From Paenacidovorax monticola (GTDB taxonomy: Bacteria > Pseudomonadota > Gammaproteobacteria > Burkholderiales > Burkholderiaceae_C), in NCBI RefSeq assembly GCF_014489595.1, contig NZ_CP060790.1, positions 4,278,001-4,342,000 of the forward strand: a stretch of DNA of 64,000 nucleotides. Direction: 5' to 3'. Made by a program: the position numbers and the translations under genes. The notes beneath the pieces were generated by a model. The model was not told the DNA's origin. It was given only the letters and a program-made list of their open reading frames with translations, and made no database searches. Shown piece by piece: positions 16,870-26,404 of the stretch. Every line of letters starts with the position of its first letter. Positions within the stretch are counted from its first letter, which is position 1.

Positions 16870-17990
16870 TCAGCGGTGCTGGAACACGACGGCTTCCAGC
16901 CCCTGTGCACGCACGCGCTGCGCGGCCGCATCGGCATCCTCGGCCTGGTGGAAGGGGCCTGCGCGCACGCGAATGCGGTCGCCCTTGTTCGTGCCCACGG
17001 TCTGCACCACGAGCGGCAGGCCCGCGCGCTGCAGTTGCTGTTGGGCCTTCTGCGCATTCGATGCGTCCGCGAACACGCCCACGTTGATGTAGTAGCGCCG
17101 AGGCTCCAGCGACTGAGCCACCGGGGACTGGCGTGGGCGCACCGGAGCTGCCTCCGGGGTGGCAGGGGGCTGCGCTGGCGGGGGGCTGGCGTTGCCTCGC
17201 TGCGTGGCTGGCACCCGTCGCAGCGCGTCGGGGCCTGTGCGCTGGCGGTGGCCTCGGGAGCGGATGCTGCCGGAGCGTGAGGTGGCGCTACGGCGGGAAG
17301 CGGCGCCCGGTTTGCGGGATCGCCCGGCGCCCGTGCTTCAGGTGCGCTTGCGGGCGGCATGGCAAGCGCAGGGGGCACGGCGGGCGCCACGGCCTGGGGT
17401 GGGGCCTGGGGCAGCCACCGCACGGCGGCCCCCATGGCCAACGCCAGGGCCGCATGGAGCGCGATGAGCGCGAGCAGCCAGCGCCGCGTGGGGGCTTGCC
17501 GCTCCAGTTGCGCCCGGGCCTGGGCCAGCGTGGGCGCGGATTCGAGCGCGTGCATGGTGCGCTTGCGGACATCGGTGTAGACGAGGGCATCGCCCCACAG
17601 CCCGGGCACCACGCAACCGGTCAGCGCCAGCGCCAGGCCGAGCCCGGCTTCGACTGGCATGGGAGGCTGCAGCCAGGGGCGCAGTGCGCCAAACCACAGC
17701 AGGAGCAGTCCCTCGGTCGCAGCCGCATAGACCAGGGCCGCACCCCACAGGCGGCGGTAGATGAGCCAGCCCAGGGTCAGCAGCGCAGCGGCCCAGTTCC
17801 AGCGGGTCCGCGTGCGGCCCAGGGTCTCGAATTCCTCGAACCGGCGCGGGTAGTGCGCGCGGCCCGTCGGGCCGACGGCAATGCGGTACAACGTGTCCAG
17901 CACGTTGGGGTGGTCGTCGACACGGTCCGGGGCCGCCATCGCGGCATCCGCCGCGGAGGCCTGGGGCGCATGCATGCCCCATTGTGGCAT
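16870..17990 (-). pseudogene. DUF2628-like membrane protein with C-terminal SPOR domain, one-base frameshift
   Basis: The N-terminal part (about 1-200) has RFEEFETLGRTRTRWNWAAA and four predicted membrane segments, like DUF2628 proteins. A Pro/Ala-rich linker follows. The frame breaks at the GGGG run 17230-17233; one extra base joins the linker (AQAPDALRRV) to a C-terminal SPOR domain with YYINVGVFADASNAQKAQQQL and VRAGPFHQAEDADAAAQRV. SPOR domains bind denuded peptidoglycan at the septum. A likely reading is an inner-membrane protein with a periplasmic SPOR end. Function unknown. Start ATG 17990, or 17975. Confidence 0.65.
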
Positions 17991-18007
17991 GGGGCTTTTC
18001 CGGGGCC

Positions 18008-18849
18008 CTAGGCCCCAGCCGCAGCAGGGCGATGCCCGTGCAGACGCAGGCAGCGGCCACGGCGCGGTGCAGGCCCAGGCGCTCCTTGAGCAGCAGGGCC
18101 GAGATCAGCGCCACGAACAGCACGCTCGTCTCCCGCAGGGCCGACACCATGGCCATGGGGGCCCGGGCCAGGGCCCATACGGCGATCCAGTAGGCCCCCA
18201 TCTGCATCGCGCCCGCGCAGGCGCACAGCGCCAGCGTGCGCCGGTCGGTGCGCAGAATGCCGGGCCCCTTCCAGCCCAGGGCCAAGAGCGCCGTGGCGAT
18301 CCCGTCGCCCAGCGTGAGCAGCACCGCGAAGCCCACGGCGGAGCCCGCGAGCCGCGCGCCCAGCGCATCGACCACCGTATAGGCCGCGATCAGCGCACCC
18401 GTGAGCAGCGCGTAGCCCACGGCACGGTGGCCGCCGCGGCCCGGCCGGTGCAGCGCGAGCGACAGCACGCCCGCGCACAGGCACAGCACGCCCAGCAGCG
18501 CCCACGGGTGCGGCCATTCGCCGGCCAGGGCCACTGCCGCGGCCGTGACGAACAGCGGGGCCGAGCCCCGTGCGATCGGGTAGATCTGGCTGAGATCGCC
18601 ATGCTGGTAGGCGATGGGCAGCATGAAGTGATAGGCCGTGTGGATGGCGATGCTGAGCCCGAGCAGCCACCAGCTCGCGGCGCCGGGCAGCTCCACCCAG
18701 GGCAGAGCCAGCAGCGACAGGGCGCTGCCCACGAGCGTGGTGAGCACCATGGCGGCGGTCTTGTCGCCACCGATCTTGATCACGCTGTTCCATCCGGCAT
18801 TCAGGGCCGCGGAAAGGAGGATGGGAAGCAGTACGTCGTTCGGAATCAT
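18008..18849 (-). CDS. EamA/DMT-superfamily transporter (3' end probably frameshifted)
   Basis: About 280 residues with ten predicted transmembrane segments in two EamA repeats: LLPILLSAALNAGWNSVIKIG at the N-terminus, SQIYPIARGSAPLFV in repeat 1 and VSALRETSVLFVALISALLLKE in repeat 2. It probably exports or imports small metabolites. In frame, the sequence runs past the last helix without a stop into the next gene; one more base in the CCCC run at 18013-18016 gives a natural end (LRLGA, TAG 18008-18010). The divergent LysR gene (106 bp away) is its likely regulator. Substrate unknown. Confidence 0.78.
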
Positions 18850-18955
18850 GCAGATGGGGCGCAATGGAGCCACGCAGGGCGATGGGGTCGCATCGTGGGC
18901 CTGCGGATACCATCCGTAAAGTTGAATGTTCTGATGCCTGAATTCAGGAAAACTG

Positions 18956-19835
18956 ATGCGCAACCTGAACCTGGACCAATTGCAGACCCTGGTCGCCATT
19001 GCCGACCTGGGCACGCTGGCGGCGGCGGCCCAGGCGCTGCACCTGGCGCCCCCCACCGTGAGCCTGCACCTGAGCGAGCTGGAGGAGCGCGTGGGCGCGC
19101 CGCTGATCGTGCGAGGGCGCCGGCAGGCCGAACTGACGCCCGCTGGGGAACTGCTCGTGCGGGCGGGCGGCACCTGCTGTCGCAGACCGACCAATTGCTT
19201 GAGCAGGCGCGGCGGCGCGCTGACGGGCGCGATGCGCTGGTGCGGCTTGGCACCACGGCGGGCGTGAGCGCGCAACTGCTGCCGCGCGTGCTGGAGACGC
19301 TGGCCCAGCGCAGCCCTGGAGTGGACATCGCCCTCGACGTGCTCGGCTCCGCCGAAGCCATGGCGCGCATCGAGGCCGGCACGCTGGACATCGGCATCGT
19401 CGCCATGCCGCAGGCCGGCAATGCCCGGGTGACGGTCGTGCCGTGGCGCTCCGATCCGATGGTGGCCTGGCTGCCCGAGGGCTGGAAGGCCCCGGCCCGG
19501 ATCACCCCGGCCTGGCTGGCGCAGCGGCCCTGGATGTCGTTCGGCCCCGCCACCCAGATGCACCGGCTCATTGCGGCCTGGTTCGGGCAGGCGGGGCTGC
19601 ATGCCCGGCCGCGCCTGGAGCTGAACCACCCGAGGCCCTGCGCAGCCTCGTGGCGGCGGGGCGTGGCGCCGCGCTGTTGCCGCTCGAACAGCCGGGCGAA
19701 GCGCCCGTGCCGGGGCTGCAGGCGCGTCCGCTGCAGCCTCGGCTGGTGCGGGAGCTGGGCCTGGCCTGCCGTGCAACCCAGGCGCGCGACGCGGCACTCC
19801 AGTCGGTGCTGCAGGCTCTGGCTCAGGTGGCTTGA
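18956..19835 (+). pseudogene. LysR-family transcriptional regulator with two one-base frameshifts
   Basis: The N-terminal winged helix-turn-helix is clear (NLDQLQTLVAIADLGTLAAA and HLAPPTVSLHLSELEERVG). The frame breaks at the GGG run 19165-19167 (restored reading VRAGRHLLSQTDQLLEQAR) and again at the CCC run 19629-19631 (restored reading LELNHPEALRSLVAAGRGA). The effector domain (about 90-290) has LRLGTTAGVSAQLLPRVLE-like content and ends at 19835. Restored length is about 293 residues, normal for LysR. It is divergent from the EamA transporter, the usual arrangement for a regulator and its target. Both breaks are single-base losses in G/C runs. Confidence 0.8.
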
Positions 19836-19867
19836 AGGGCCGGGCGGCGGCGTGCCCGGGCGCTGCG

Positions 19868-20728
19868 CTATACGCCCAGTTCCGCCAGGCCGTAGAGCGG
19901 CGCGCCGATCCACGGGGACCACATTGCCTCGCATGCCAGGCCCATCCAGCCGTAGCACTCCGCGGCGCTGCGCGCGTGCACCAGGCGCAGCCGGGGGTGG
20001 CATGCGGTCAGCTCGCCCAGGCGCGAGATGCCCCAGAGGAACTCCGCGCCCGTGCGGCCCACGCTGGGGTGAGCCCGGGCGTGGCCTACGGCCCAGCGCG
20101 TGAGGGGGTCCACGATCAGGCGCGAGCCGGCGGGGGCATGCGTGGCAAAGCTGGCGAGCACGGCCCGTGCCTGTTCGGGCTGCAGGTACATCAGCACGCC
20201 TTCGCACACCACGAAAAGGGGGTGTTCCAGCGCCTCGGGTGGGAGCTGCAGAGAGCGCCACCAGTGTGGGCTGCGGATGTCGATCTCGGCCTGCCGCTGG
20301 CGTGCGGAGCCGGGCGGCAGAAGCGCACGGCGCAGTGCCATGACCTCGGGCAGGTCCGCATCGACCCAGGTGTTCATGCCGTTGTCGAGCCACTGGAAGT
20401 AATGCGACAGGCCGCAGCCCAGGTTGATGCCCCACGCACGCGGGTGCGCGGCGAAGAACGCGCGGCCCGCAGCCTGGATGTGCCGCGTGCGCCACAGGAT
20501 GTTGAGCACCGTGGGCCGGTCGGCGGCGAAGGCGCGGGTGTCCGTGCCCAGCCGCCGCAGCAGGCGCGCCGCCACGGCGTCGCCACAGGCCATGGCAGGA
20601 AAGCAGGCATCTCCCTCGGCCCGCGCCGCCAGTGGAATCAACAGGGTGCTGGGCACCGCGTGGAGGGGCGCGGCACCGCCGCCGGCGCGGTCCGGGAGGA
20701 CAGGGGAGCGCAGGACGGAGGTGTGCAT
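19868..20728 (-). CDS. Class I SAM-dependent methyltransferase (leucine carboxyl methyltransferase family)
   Basis: A 286-residue protein with GINLGCGLSHYFQWLD (SAM-binding Gly-rich loop with an acidic partner downstream), WVDADLPEVMALRRALLP, FVVCEGVLMYLQPEQARAVL and a C-terminal GWMGLACEAMW. This arrangement is seen in the LCM/TcmP-like O-methyltransferases, which methylate carboxyl or hydroxyl groups of small molecules. It stands alone between convergent or unrelated genes, so context gives no substrate. The start at 20728 is the first of several possible; the conserved part begins near residue 25. Confidence 0.8.
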   Translation of the reverse strand: MHTSVLRSPVLPDRAGGGAAPLHAVPSTLLIPLAARAEGDACFPAMACGDAVAARLLRRLGTDTRAFAADRPTVLNILWRTRHIQAAGRAFFAAHPRAWGINLGCGLSHYFQWLDNGMNTWVDADLPEVMALRRALLPPGSARQRQAEIDIRSPHWWRSLQLPPEALEHPLFVVCEGVLMYLQPEQARAVLASFATHAPAGSRLIVDPLTRWAVGHARAHPSVGRTGAEFLWGISRLGELTACHPRLRLVHARSAAECYGWMGLACEAMWSPWIGAPLYGLAELGV

Positions 20729-20851
20729 GGTGGGGGCCCTGGATGCAATGCCGCTGGCGCTGCCGCCATCGGAGGGGCGGCGGACACATTGTGCAATCTA
20801 CGGCCCTTTGCCGAGGTGAGCAACCGTACGCCGCGCGGTCCTTGTCCTGCG

Positions 20852-21741
20852 TCAAGCCATGGCGGGGCTGGAGCCTGTCCCGCCACCGTCCCACCAGCCG
20901 CTCATGAGCGCCTGGGGGCGCATGCTCGCACGCACGGGCGCGCAGGTGTGCCAGGCCTCGACCTGCACATGCACGCCCGCGTAGATGCCGTAGCCTGGGC
21001 CCGCGCTGATGGTGCCTTCGGCCTGCAGGCTCTCGCCGACGTGGATGGCGCCGGCCGCGGCGATGTCGCCCGTGGCCCGCACGCCCCAGCCCGCCTCCAG
21101 GTGCATGCCGCTGCGGACGCTGCCGCCGGCCTCGATACCCTGGCCGGTGCGGATGCTGCGCTGGCTTTCGATGTCCCCACCGGCGCGCAGGCCCTTGGCG
21201 CATTCGATGGCACCGTCCGCCCGCAGGTCCTGCCCGGCCTGCGCGCCACCCGCCAGCGCGAGCCGGCCGCCCACGCACAGGTCCCAGCCCGCGCGCAGGT
21301 CGCCGCCGCCATGCAGGTCTGCCCTACGTCGATGCCCCAGGCGGCCTTGATGCCGCTGCCAGCGCGCAGCACGCCGCCGCAATGGATGGCGCCGTCGCTC
21401 TGGAGGCCGTCTCCGGCCGTGAGCGCATGGCCCACGTGGATGCCGCCGCCCGCGCGGATGGCATGCCCCGCGCGCAGCGTGGTGGCGATGCGCAACTCGC
21501 CGCGCACGATGACCGAGCCCGCGAACACGAGCACATCGGCATCGAGGTGATCGAGTACGAGTTCGGCGTCGGTCGGCCCGAACTGGTCGAGCAGCCAGCA
21601 GGCGTCGTCGACCCGGCCGTCGCGCACGAGCGCGTCGAGCAGCTGCTGGTAGTCGCTGCCCGCGTGGCGGTTTCGGATGAACCAGCGGAAGCCATCGGCG
21701 CAGGGGCGCTTGGCTTTGACGAAGTTTTTGGAGAGTTCCAT
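20852..21741 (-). pseudogene. Glycine-rich beta-helix-like repeat protein, one-base frameshift
   Basis: From ATG 21739-21741 (MELSKNFVKAKRP) the protein has an all-alpha N-terminal part of about 60 residues (LLDALVRDGRVDDACWLLDQF). About 190 residues of imperfect short repeats follow, of the kind LRAGHAIRAGGGIHVG, with G and V/I at regular spacing, as in right-handed beta-helix or bactofilin-like folds. The frame breaks at the CCC run 21322-21324; one more base gives GIDVGADLHGGGDLRAG. Restored length is about 296 residues. No enzyme motif or signal peptide is seen. I do not recognise the family; a polymer-forming or scaffold role is only a guess. Confidence 0.6.
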
Positions 21742-22137
21742 GGCAATCGGCGAACGAGGTGGGCACCGCCGCCCGAAGGCGACGGCGCGAACGCGCAGGC
21801 GGGAGGCTGGGCCTGCCCCGGCTGCATCCCGGATGAAGGCGGTGGGTGCCTTCGGGGCCGTGCGGGAATCAGGACTGGAAGTTGGGGTCCTGGGGCTCCC
21901 GCACGGCTTGGGAAAGCAGGGCGGTGAAGCCGCACAGGCTGGCGCAGGCCACGGGAAAGGCCGCGCGTGTGCGCACCGTTGCCGCCGGCGCGCGGGCGGC
22001 CACCACACGCAGGGCGTGCGAGGGGCGTGGGAAGCGGCGCGGGGCGGTGTGCATGGAACGAAGGGGGGAGAAAGCGGCGCAATTATCGCACCCGGCCCCC
22101 GGTGGCTGGCGGCCCATGTGCCGGGATGCCCGCACGC
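21742..22137. other. Intergenic stretch without a confident gene
   Basis: About 400 GC-rich bases between the repeat-protein start and the GGDEF remnant. One weak candidate is a minus-strand frame 21869-22054 (61 residues, one possible hydrophobic helix AAFPVACASLCGFTALL), but its start has no clear ribosome-binding site and I see no family support. A promoter for the repeat protein should lie here. Confidence 0.4.
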
Positions 22138-22381
22138 TCACGGCACTGGCCGCGCCTGCGCGCCTTCGGGCGCGCTCCAGTGGGCCCGGTTGCGCCCGCC
22201 ATGCTTGGCGTGGTACGTGGCTCTGTCGGCCGTGCGCAGCAGGGTGAGTAGTGCGATGGGCGTGTCCAGCAGCCGCGTGAGCATGTCATAGGCCGGCTCG
22301 GGCGGGAGAGTCCAGGGGACGCAGCGAATGCAGCAGCGCCAGGCGCTGGTCCTCGTCGGCAGGAGAGGGTGCGATGAGCAT
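22138..22381 (-). pseudogene. Remnant of a GAF-GGDEF (diguanylate cyclase) gene with a large internal deletion
   Basis: Read on the minus strand from ATG 22381, DEDQRLALLHSLRPLDS and, after a frame change, PPEPAYDMLTRL and LDTPIALLTLL match the conserved start of a GAF sensor domain. This runs directly into RTADRATYHAKHGGRNRAHW, the last helix of a GGDEF domain, and a TGA stop. Everything between, including the GGDEF active-site motif, is missing. So the first about 50 and last about 40 residues of a cyclase are joined. It cannot make c-di-GMP. Confidence 0.6.
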
Positions 22382-22527
22382 GTGACCGACTCCTGGACCG
22401 GCCTGCCGCCCGTAGCCTGTCGATGCGAGGGGGGCCGTAAACGACCATCTTAGAGCGGGATGACGTGTCTGGACAGCAGGGAGTGCGCGGCCGCGCCTGC
22501 ATGGATTCGCAGAGGTGCCAAAAGCAG

Positions 22528-22552
22528 AAAGCGCCCCATTGGGGGCGCTTTC
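22528..22552 (-). terminator. Rho-independent terminator after tRNA-Ser
   Basis: On the minus strand, AAAGCGCCCC pairs with GGGGCGCTTT around a short loop, followed by a T-rich tail. It starts about a dozen bases after the tRNA-Ser CCA end. Confidence 0.78.
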
Positions 22553-22563
22553 TGCGGGCTGTC

Positions 22564-22651
22564 TGGCGGAGACTGTGAGATTCGAACTCACGGACGGTTA
22601 CCCGTCGGCAGTTTTCAAGACTGCTGGTTTAAACCACTCACCCAAGTCTCC
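22564..22651 (-). tRNA. tRNA-Ser (UGA)
   Basis: An 88-nt class II tRNA with a long variable arm and encoded CCA. The acceptor GGAGACT pairs with AGTCTCC, the anticodon stem is GCAGT/ACTGC around loop CTTGAAA (anticodon TGA) and the T loop is TTCGAAT. A TAGAAT -10 box lies at 22662-22667 on the minus strand. A decayed direct copy lies 1.7 kb away at 24319-24398. Confidence 0.93.
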
Positions 22652-22780
22652 GTAACCGCGCATTCTACGATGCTCGGCCGGCGCAAGTGGATCACTGGGT
22701 AGACTTCAACCCTCATTTCCAAGAAATGGCCGTTGATGTCTAACGAGCCCTCAAGAGTATTCCCAAAACTACCGCACTCC

Positions 22781-24271
22781 ATGAATCTTTCACGAACCGC
22801 ATTGGCCCTTGGCTGCTCCACGTTGGCGTTGATGGGCTGTGGAGGTGGCTCAGACGGAACGCCACCTTCATCCACCCTTGCCGCACCCACGAACTTCCTG
22901 GTCGATGGCCTCGGGACCTTTGAGTGGAGTGCCACGCCGGGAGCCACCCGCTACGAGCTGTATGCAGACCCGGACGGTGCAGGCCCTCTGCCCGAAGCCA
23001 GGGCGGACGACTACAACCAGGTGTCTGGTACCGGTTTCCAGTATTTGCAAGTCGGGATCCAGGGGGTTGCAGGGGCCCTCTACGGTAGCGGAACTGCAAC
23101 CAGCATGGCCGCGAGCCTCAACTCCAGCTACCGCCTGCGCGCCTGCGACGCCAGCGGATGCGGCGCCTTTACTGCTGCCAAGGCGTATGACATCGCCAAT
23201 GGCATCAGCCACGAATTCGCCTCGGGACGTGTCCCACTCCGGTCGTCCCAGGGTCTGGACGGCAACCCGCGGCTGTCCAGGGATGGCCTCACGCTGGCCA
23301 TCCGCGCGCCGAGCGCTGGCGCAGATTCTGCCGTGTATGTTTTCACCCGCACCAGCAGTGCCCAGCCGTGGCAGTTGCACGCCCAGCTGCGCTCCGGCAA
23401 GAGCAATTTCGGACAGCAGATCGCGCTGTCTGCCGACGGCAGTACGCTGGCTGTGCAAGCCATGGAGCCATCCAGCAGCGACGTGAATTTCTCGAATGGT
23501 GTGGTGTACCTCTACCAGCGCAGCGGCAGCACCTGGAGCCAGCAGGCCTCTTTCGCTCCGCCTAGCGCTCCATCGGCATGCCCGCAGCCATGCCGCGCGG
23601 ATATCACCGGCCATCTGGCGCTGTCCGCCGATGGCAACCTGCTAGCCGCGTCGGCGGGCTTCAGCACCTCCGCAGGCTCTGGTTCCACATCCATAGGTGC
23701 TGTCGTCACCTATACCCGCACCGGGGCAAACTGGACCCAGCAAGCCTCCCTGGAGACGGGCGGCAGATGGGTCTCGTCCCTGGCCTTGTCGAGCGACGGC
23801 AACACCTTGGCGGTGAATGAGGGGGCTTGGGACACCATACACGGCCAATCTTCCGTCGTCACCACAACCCCCTTCGTCCGTGTCTTTGCCCGGCAAGACA
23901 ACGGTACCTGGAGTCAGCAGGCGCGCATTCCCGCCGGGATTGTCAATGCGACAGACGTTGCTGGCAGCCGGTACAGCACCCTGGCTCTGTCGAGCGATGG
24001 CGATACCCTCGCCGTCCACGCCCTCAATGTGCCAGGACACCAGACCCCGGCACTCGACATCAAGGCGGCGGATCTCTCGTGCGGAGGCATTGCGGCGGAC
24101 GCCTGGTACATCGCGCTGTATGCACGCAATGGCGGCACATGGCAACGGCAAACCGCGATCTCGCGCGGTCTTGCCGGCCATTGGGCGCTGGCCAGCGACG
24201 GCAAGGCCCTGTTCTACGGAGACGCGCTGTTCACGCGCAGCGGCGGCATCTGGTCCTGCCCCCAGGGTTAG
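22781..24271 (+). CDS. Predicted lipoprotein with beta-propeller-like (FG-GAP-type) repeats
   Basis: A 496-residue protein of unknown function. The signal peptide MNLSRTALALGCSTLALMGC ends in a lipobox Cys followed by GGGSDG, typical of an outer-membrane-directed lipoprotein. A possible fibronectin-type region (about 35-130, TNFLVDGLGTFEWSATPGAT) is followed by at least five repeats with LALSADGNTLAV-like cores, each with a W-x-Q pattern between, as in seven-bladed beta-propellers. I chose ATG 22781 over 22733 because it begins the signal peptide. GC content is visibly lower than its neighbours, and it lies between tRNA-Ser and a decayed tRNA-Ser copy, which suggests acquisition by transfer. 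Confidence 0.7.
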   Translation: MNLSRTALALGCSTLALMGCGGGSDGTPPSSTLAAPTNFLVDGLGTFEWSATPGATRYELYADPDGAGPLPEARADDYNQVSGTGFQYLQVGIQGVAGALYGSGTATSMAASLNSSYRLRACDASGCGAFTAAKAYDIANGISHEFASGRVPLRSSQGLDGNPRLSRDGLTLAIRAPSAGADSAVYVFTRTSSAQPWQLHAQLRSGKSNFGQQIALSADGSTLAVQAMEPSSSDVNFSNGVVYLYQRSGSTWSQQASFAPPSAPSACPQPCRADITGHLALSADGNLLAASAGFSTSAGSGSTSIGAVVTYTRTGANWTQQASLETGGRWVSSLALSSDGNTLAVNEGAWDTIHGQSSVVTTTPFVRVFARQDNGTWSQQARIPAGIVNATDVAGSRYSTLALSSDGDTLAVHALNVPGHQTPALDIKAADLSCGGIAADAWYIALYARNGGTWQRQTAISRGLAGHWALASDGKALFYGDALFTRSGGIWSCPQG

Positions 24272-24318
24272 AAAGGTCAGCCGGGCCGCGCGTGGGCCGT
24301 TGCTCAGGGATTCTTGAA

Positions 24319-24398
24319 GAGGACTCTGAGATTCGGACTCACGGACGTCCGCCGGCGGTCTTCACGACCGCCGGTTCAAACCACTCACCCAGGCTTCC
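24319..24398 (-). pseudogene. Decayed tRNA-Ser copy
   Basis: A direct, degenerate repeat of the tRNA-Ser at 22564-22651. GAGATTCGGACTCACGGACG differs from the intact gene by one base, and AACCACTCACCCA is shared. The anticodon TGA is kept, but U33 is changed to G, the long variable arm is mostly lost, and the acceptor no longer pairs and lacks CCA. It cannot be a working tRNA and may mark the far end of an integrated segment. Confidence 0.65.
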
Positions 24399-24430
24399 GG
24401 AAGGAACGTTCTGCGGTGGGGCCGGCGGCC

Positions 24431-25081
24431 TCACGCGGGCCGCAGCATGCCGCGGCGCTCGATGAATGCCACCACCTCGGCCAGGCCGCTCTGGGTCTTG
24501 AGGTTGGTCATCACGAAGGGCTTTTCGCCGCGCATGCGGCGCGTGTCGGACTCCATCACGTCGAGGTTGGCGCCCACATGGGGGGCCAGGTCGGTCTTGT
24601 TGATGACGAAGAGGTCGCTCTTGGTGATGCCGGGGCCGCCCTTGCGCGGGATCTTCTCACCGGCGGCCACGTCGATCACGTAGATGGTGAGGTCGCTGAG
24701 TTCGGGGCTGAAGGTGGCGGCCAGGTTGTCGCCGCCGCTTTCGACGAAGACCACGTCGGCGTCCGGAAACTCGTCCAGCATGCGGTCGATGGCCTCGAGG
24801 TTGATCGAGCAGTCTTCGCGGATGGCCGTGTGGGGGCAGCCGCCCGTCTCCACGCCCATGATGCGTTCGGCGGGCAGGGCGCCGCTTACGGTGAGCAGGC
24901 GCTGGTCTTCCTTCGTGTAGATGTCGTTGGTGATGGCCACGAGGTCGTACTGCGCGCGCATGGCCTTGCAGAGCATTTCGAGCAGCGTGGTCTTGCCCGA
25001 GCCGACGGGGCCGCCGATGCCCACGCGCAGCGGGGGCAGGGACTTGGTGCGGTGCGGGATGTGGTGCAGTGCGGTGGTCAT
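24431..25081 (-). CDS. ureG: Urease accessory GTPase UreG
   Basis: A 216-residue SIMIBI GTPase that couples GTP hydrolysis to nickel delivery during urease maturation. Motifs are the P-loop [15 protein letters not shown] (about 22-36), [11 protein letters not shown], the metal-binding [13 protein letters not shown] (Cys-Pro-His), [17 protein letters not shown] and the base-specificity [10 protein letters not shown]. Start ATG 25079-25081 overlaps the ureF stop (ATGA). It is the last gene of the ure operon. Confidence 0.96.
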   Translation of the reverse strand: MTTALHHIPHRTKSLPPLRVGIGGPVGSGKTTLLEMLCKAMRAQYDLVAITNDIYTKEDQRLLTVSGALPAERIMGVETGGCPHTAIREDCSINLEAIDRMLDEFPDADVVFVESGGDNLAATFSPELSDLTIYVIDVAAGEKIPRKGGPGITKSDLFVINKTDLAPHVGANLDVMESDTRRMRGEKPFVMTNLKTQSGLAEVVAFIERRGMLRPA

Positions 25082-25779
25082 GATCGGAAGAGTCGTGTGT
25101 ACTGGGTTTCGTGCTGGGCCGAGAGGATGCCCAGCATGGGCGAGAACGCCTGCCGCTCCGTGTCCGGCAAGGCGAGGGCTGTGTGGGCGGCCGCGGGTAT
25201 CGCGGCGGCCAGGCGGGCCAGGATGCGCTGGCCGGCGCTCTGGCCCAGCGGCACGGCCTTGAGCGCGGCCTGCACCATGTTTTCGGCCCAGCCGAAGGTG
25301 TAGGCCAGCAGCACGTCGTGCGCGCATGCGTCGGTCGCCGCGGCGGCCAGCGCGAAGGCCACCGGGTAGGTGGGAGGGAGTGCGGCGAGCCGCGCCACAT
25401 CCCGCAGGCGTTCCGCGTCGCCTGCATGCTGATTGCGCAGCCATTCGGCGAGCGAGCGGCCCATCTGCTCGGTCTGCAGGCGCATCTCGTGGGTCTCGCG
25501 CGTGTGCAGCACCCAGTCGTTCAGGGCCTGCACGCGGTCATGCGCCGCCTGCCGCCAGGCGGTGACCGCCTGGGCCACCACGGCCATGTCGCCGCGCGCC
25601 TGGGATAGGTGCAGTTGGTCTGCGATCCAGTCGGATGCGGCCTGCTCCGTCGTTACGCCCGCACGCTCCACGGCCACCTCAAGGCCTTCGGAGTACGAGA
25701 AGCCGCCCACGGGCAGCGCGGGCGAGGCCAGCCAGATGAGTTGCAGCAGGCTGGCGGCGGGCAGGGCGGTGCGGGTCAT
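25078..25779 (-). CDS. ureF: Urease accessory protein UreF
   Basis: A 233-residue all-helical protein that binds UreD and controls UreG GTPase activity in the UreDFG complex on apo-urease. Characteristic sequences are [21 protein letters not shown] at the N-terminus, [33 protein letters not shown], and [22 protein letters not shown] near the C-terminus. Overlaps both neighbours by four bases (ureE and ureG), consistent with tight coupling. Confidence 0.95.
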   Translation of the reverse strand: MTRTALPAASLLQLIWLASPALPVGGFSYSEGLEVAVERAGVTTEQAASDWIADQLHLSQARGDMAVVAQAVTAWRQAAHDRVQALNDWVLHTRETHEMRLQTEQMGRSLAEWLRNQHAGDAERLRDVARLAALPPTYPVAFALAAAATDACAHDVLLAYTFGWAENMVQAALKAVPLGQSAGQRILARLAAAIPAAAHTALALPDTERQAFSPMLGILSAQHETQYTRLFRS

Positions 25780-26372
25780 CCGTGTCCGTGGTGGCCGTGA
25801 CCGTGGTCGTGGCCATGGTGGTGGCCGTGGTCATGCCCGTGATCGTGTCCATGGTCCGCATGGGCATGGTGGTGATGGTGGCCGCCCGCAGCAGCATAGG
25901 CGCCGCCTTCGGGTTCAAAGGGCGCACTTTCCTCGCGCACCGTGAGGTGCATGGCGCGCAGCATGTCGGCCAGCACATGGTCGGGCTCGATCTGCAGGTG
26001 CGTGGGCGTGAGCTCGATGGGGACATGGCGGTTGCCCAGGTGGTAAGCCGCGCGCACCAGGTCGAAGGGCGAGCCGTGCTCGCTGCAGGGGGTGATGCGC
26101 AGCACGGGCTGGGGGGCCGCGAGCACGCGCACGAGCGAGCCGTCCTCGGCCACGAGCACGTCGCCGCCGCGCACCACGGTGCCGCGCGGCAGGAACACGC
26201 CCAGCGTGCGGCCGCTGGAGTCGGTGGCCGCGAAGCGGCTTTTCTGGCGCACGTCCCAGTCGAGTTCGACGGTGGGCGCGCGCTTGACGAGCACGGGGGC
26301 CAGGCCTTGGCCCTGGGGAATGAGTTTGTTGGCGTTCAGCACGTCTGGGGCGGGTTGGGAAGGAGTGCGCAT
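25776..26372 (-). CDS. ureE: Urease accessory protein UreE, His-rich nickel chaperone
   Basis: A 198-residue metallochaperone. The N-terminal peptide-binding part (about 15-90) includes [24 protein letters not shown]. The C-terminal metal-binding part contains [10 protein letters not shown] and ends in a tail of about 40 residues made almost only of His, Asp and Gly, starting [15 protein letters not shown]. Such tails bind several nickel ions. Start ATG 26370-26372; the stop overlaps ureF. A GNAT gene lies between this gene and ureC. Confidence 0.95.
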   Translation of the reverse strand: MRTPSQPAPDVLNANKLIPQGQGLAPVLVKRAPTVELDWDVRQKSRFAATDSSGRTLGVFLPRGTVVRGGDVLVAEDGSLVRVLAAPQPVLRITPCSEHGSPFDLVRAAYHLGNRHVPIELTPTHLQIEPDHVLADMLRAMHLTVREESAPFEPEGGAYAAAGGHHHHHAHADHGHDHGHDHGHHHGHDHGHGHHGHG

Positions 26373-26404
26373 CGTCGCACAGGTGATGGGCGGGGGCCGG
26401 GCGG

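Noticed and set aside
21869..22054. 61-residue minus-strand small protein
   Set aside because: One hydrophobic stretch only, no ribosome-binding site or recognisable family, in a GC-rich zone full of chance frames.
22570..22700. Short frame with the peptide EIRTHGRLPVGSF
   Set aside because: This is the familiar false translation across tRNA-Ser; the same applies to the frame over the decayed copy near 24330.
25785..25885. Simple-sequence repeat of ATGGTC/GTGGCC-type units
   Set aside because: It encodes the His/Asp/Gly tail of UreE, so it is not a CRISPR or microsatellite of independent interest.
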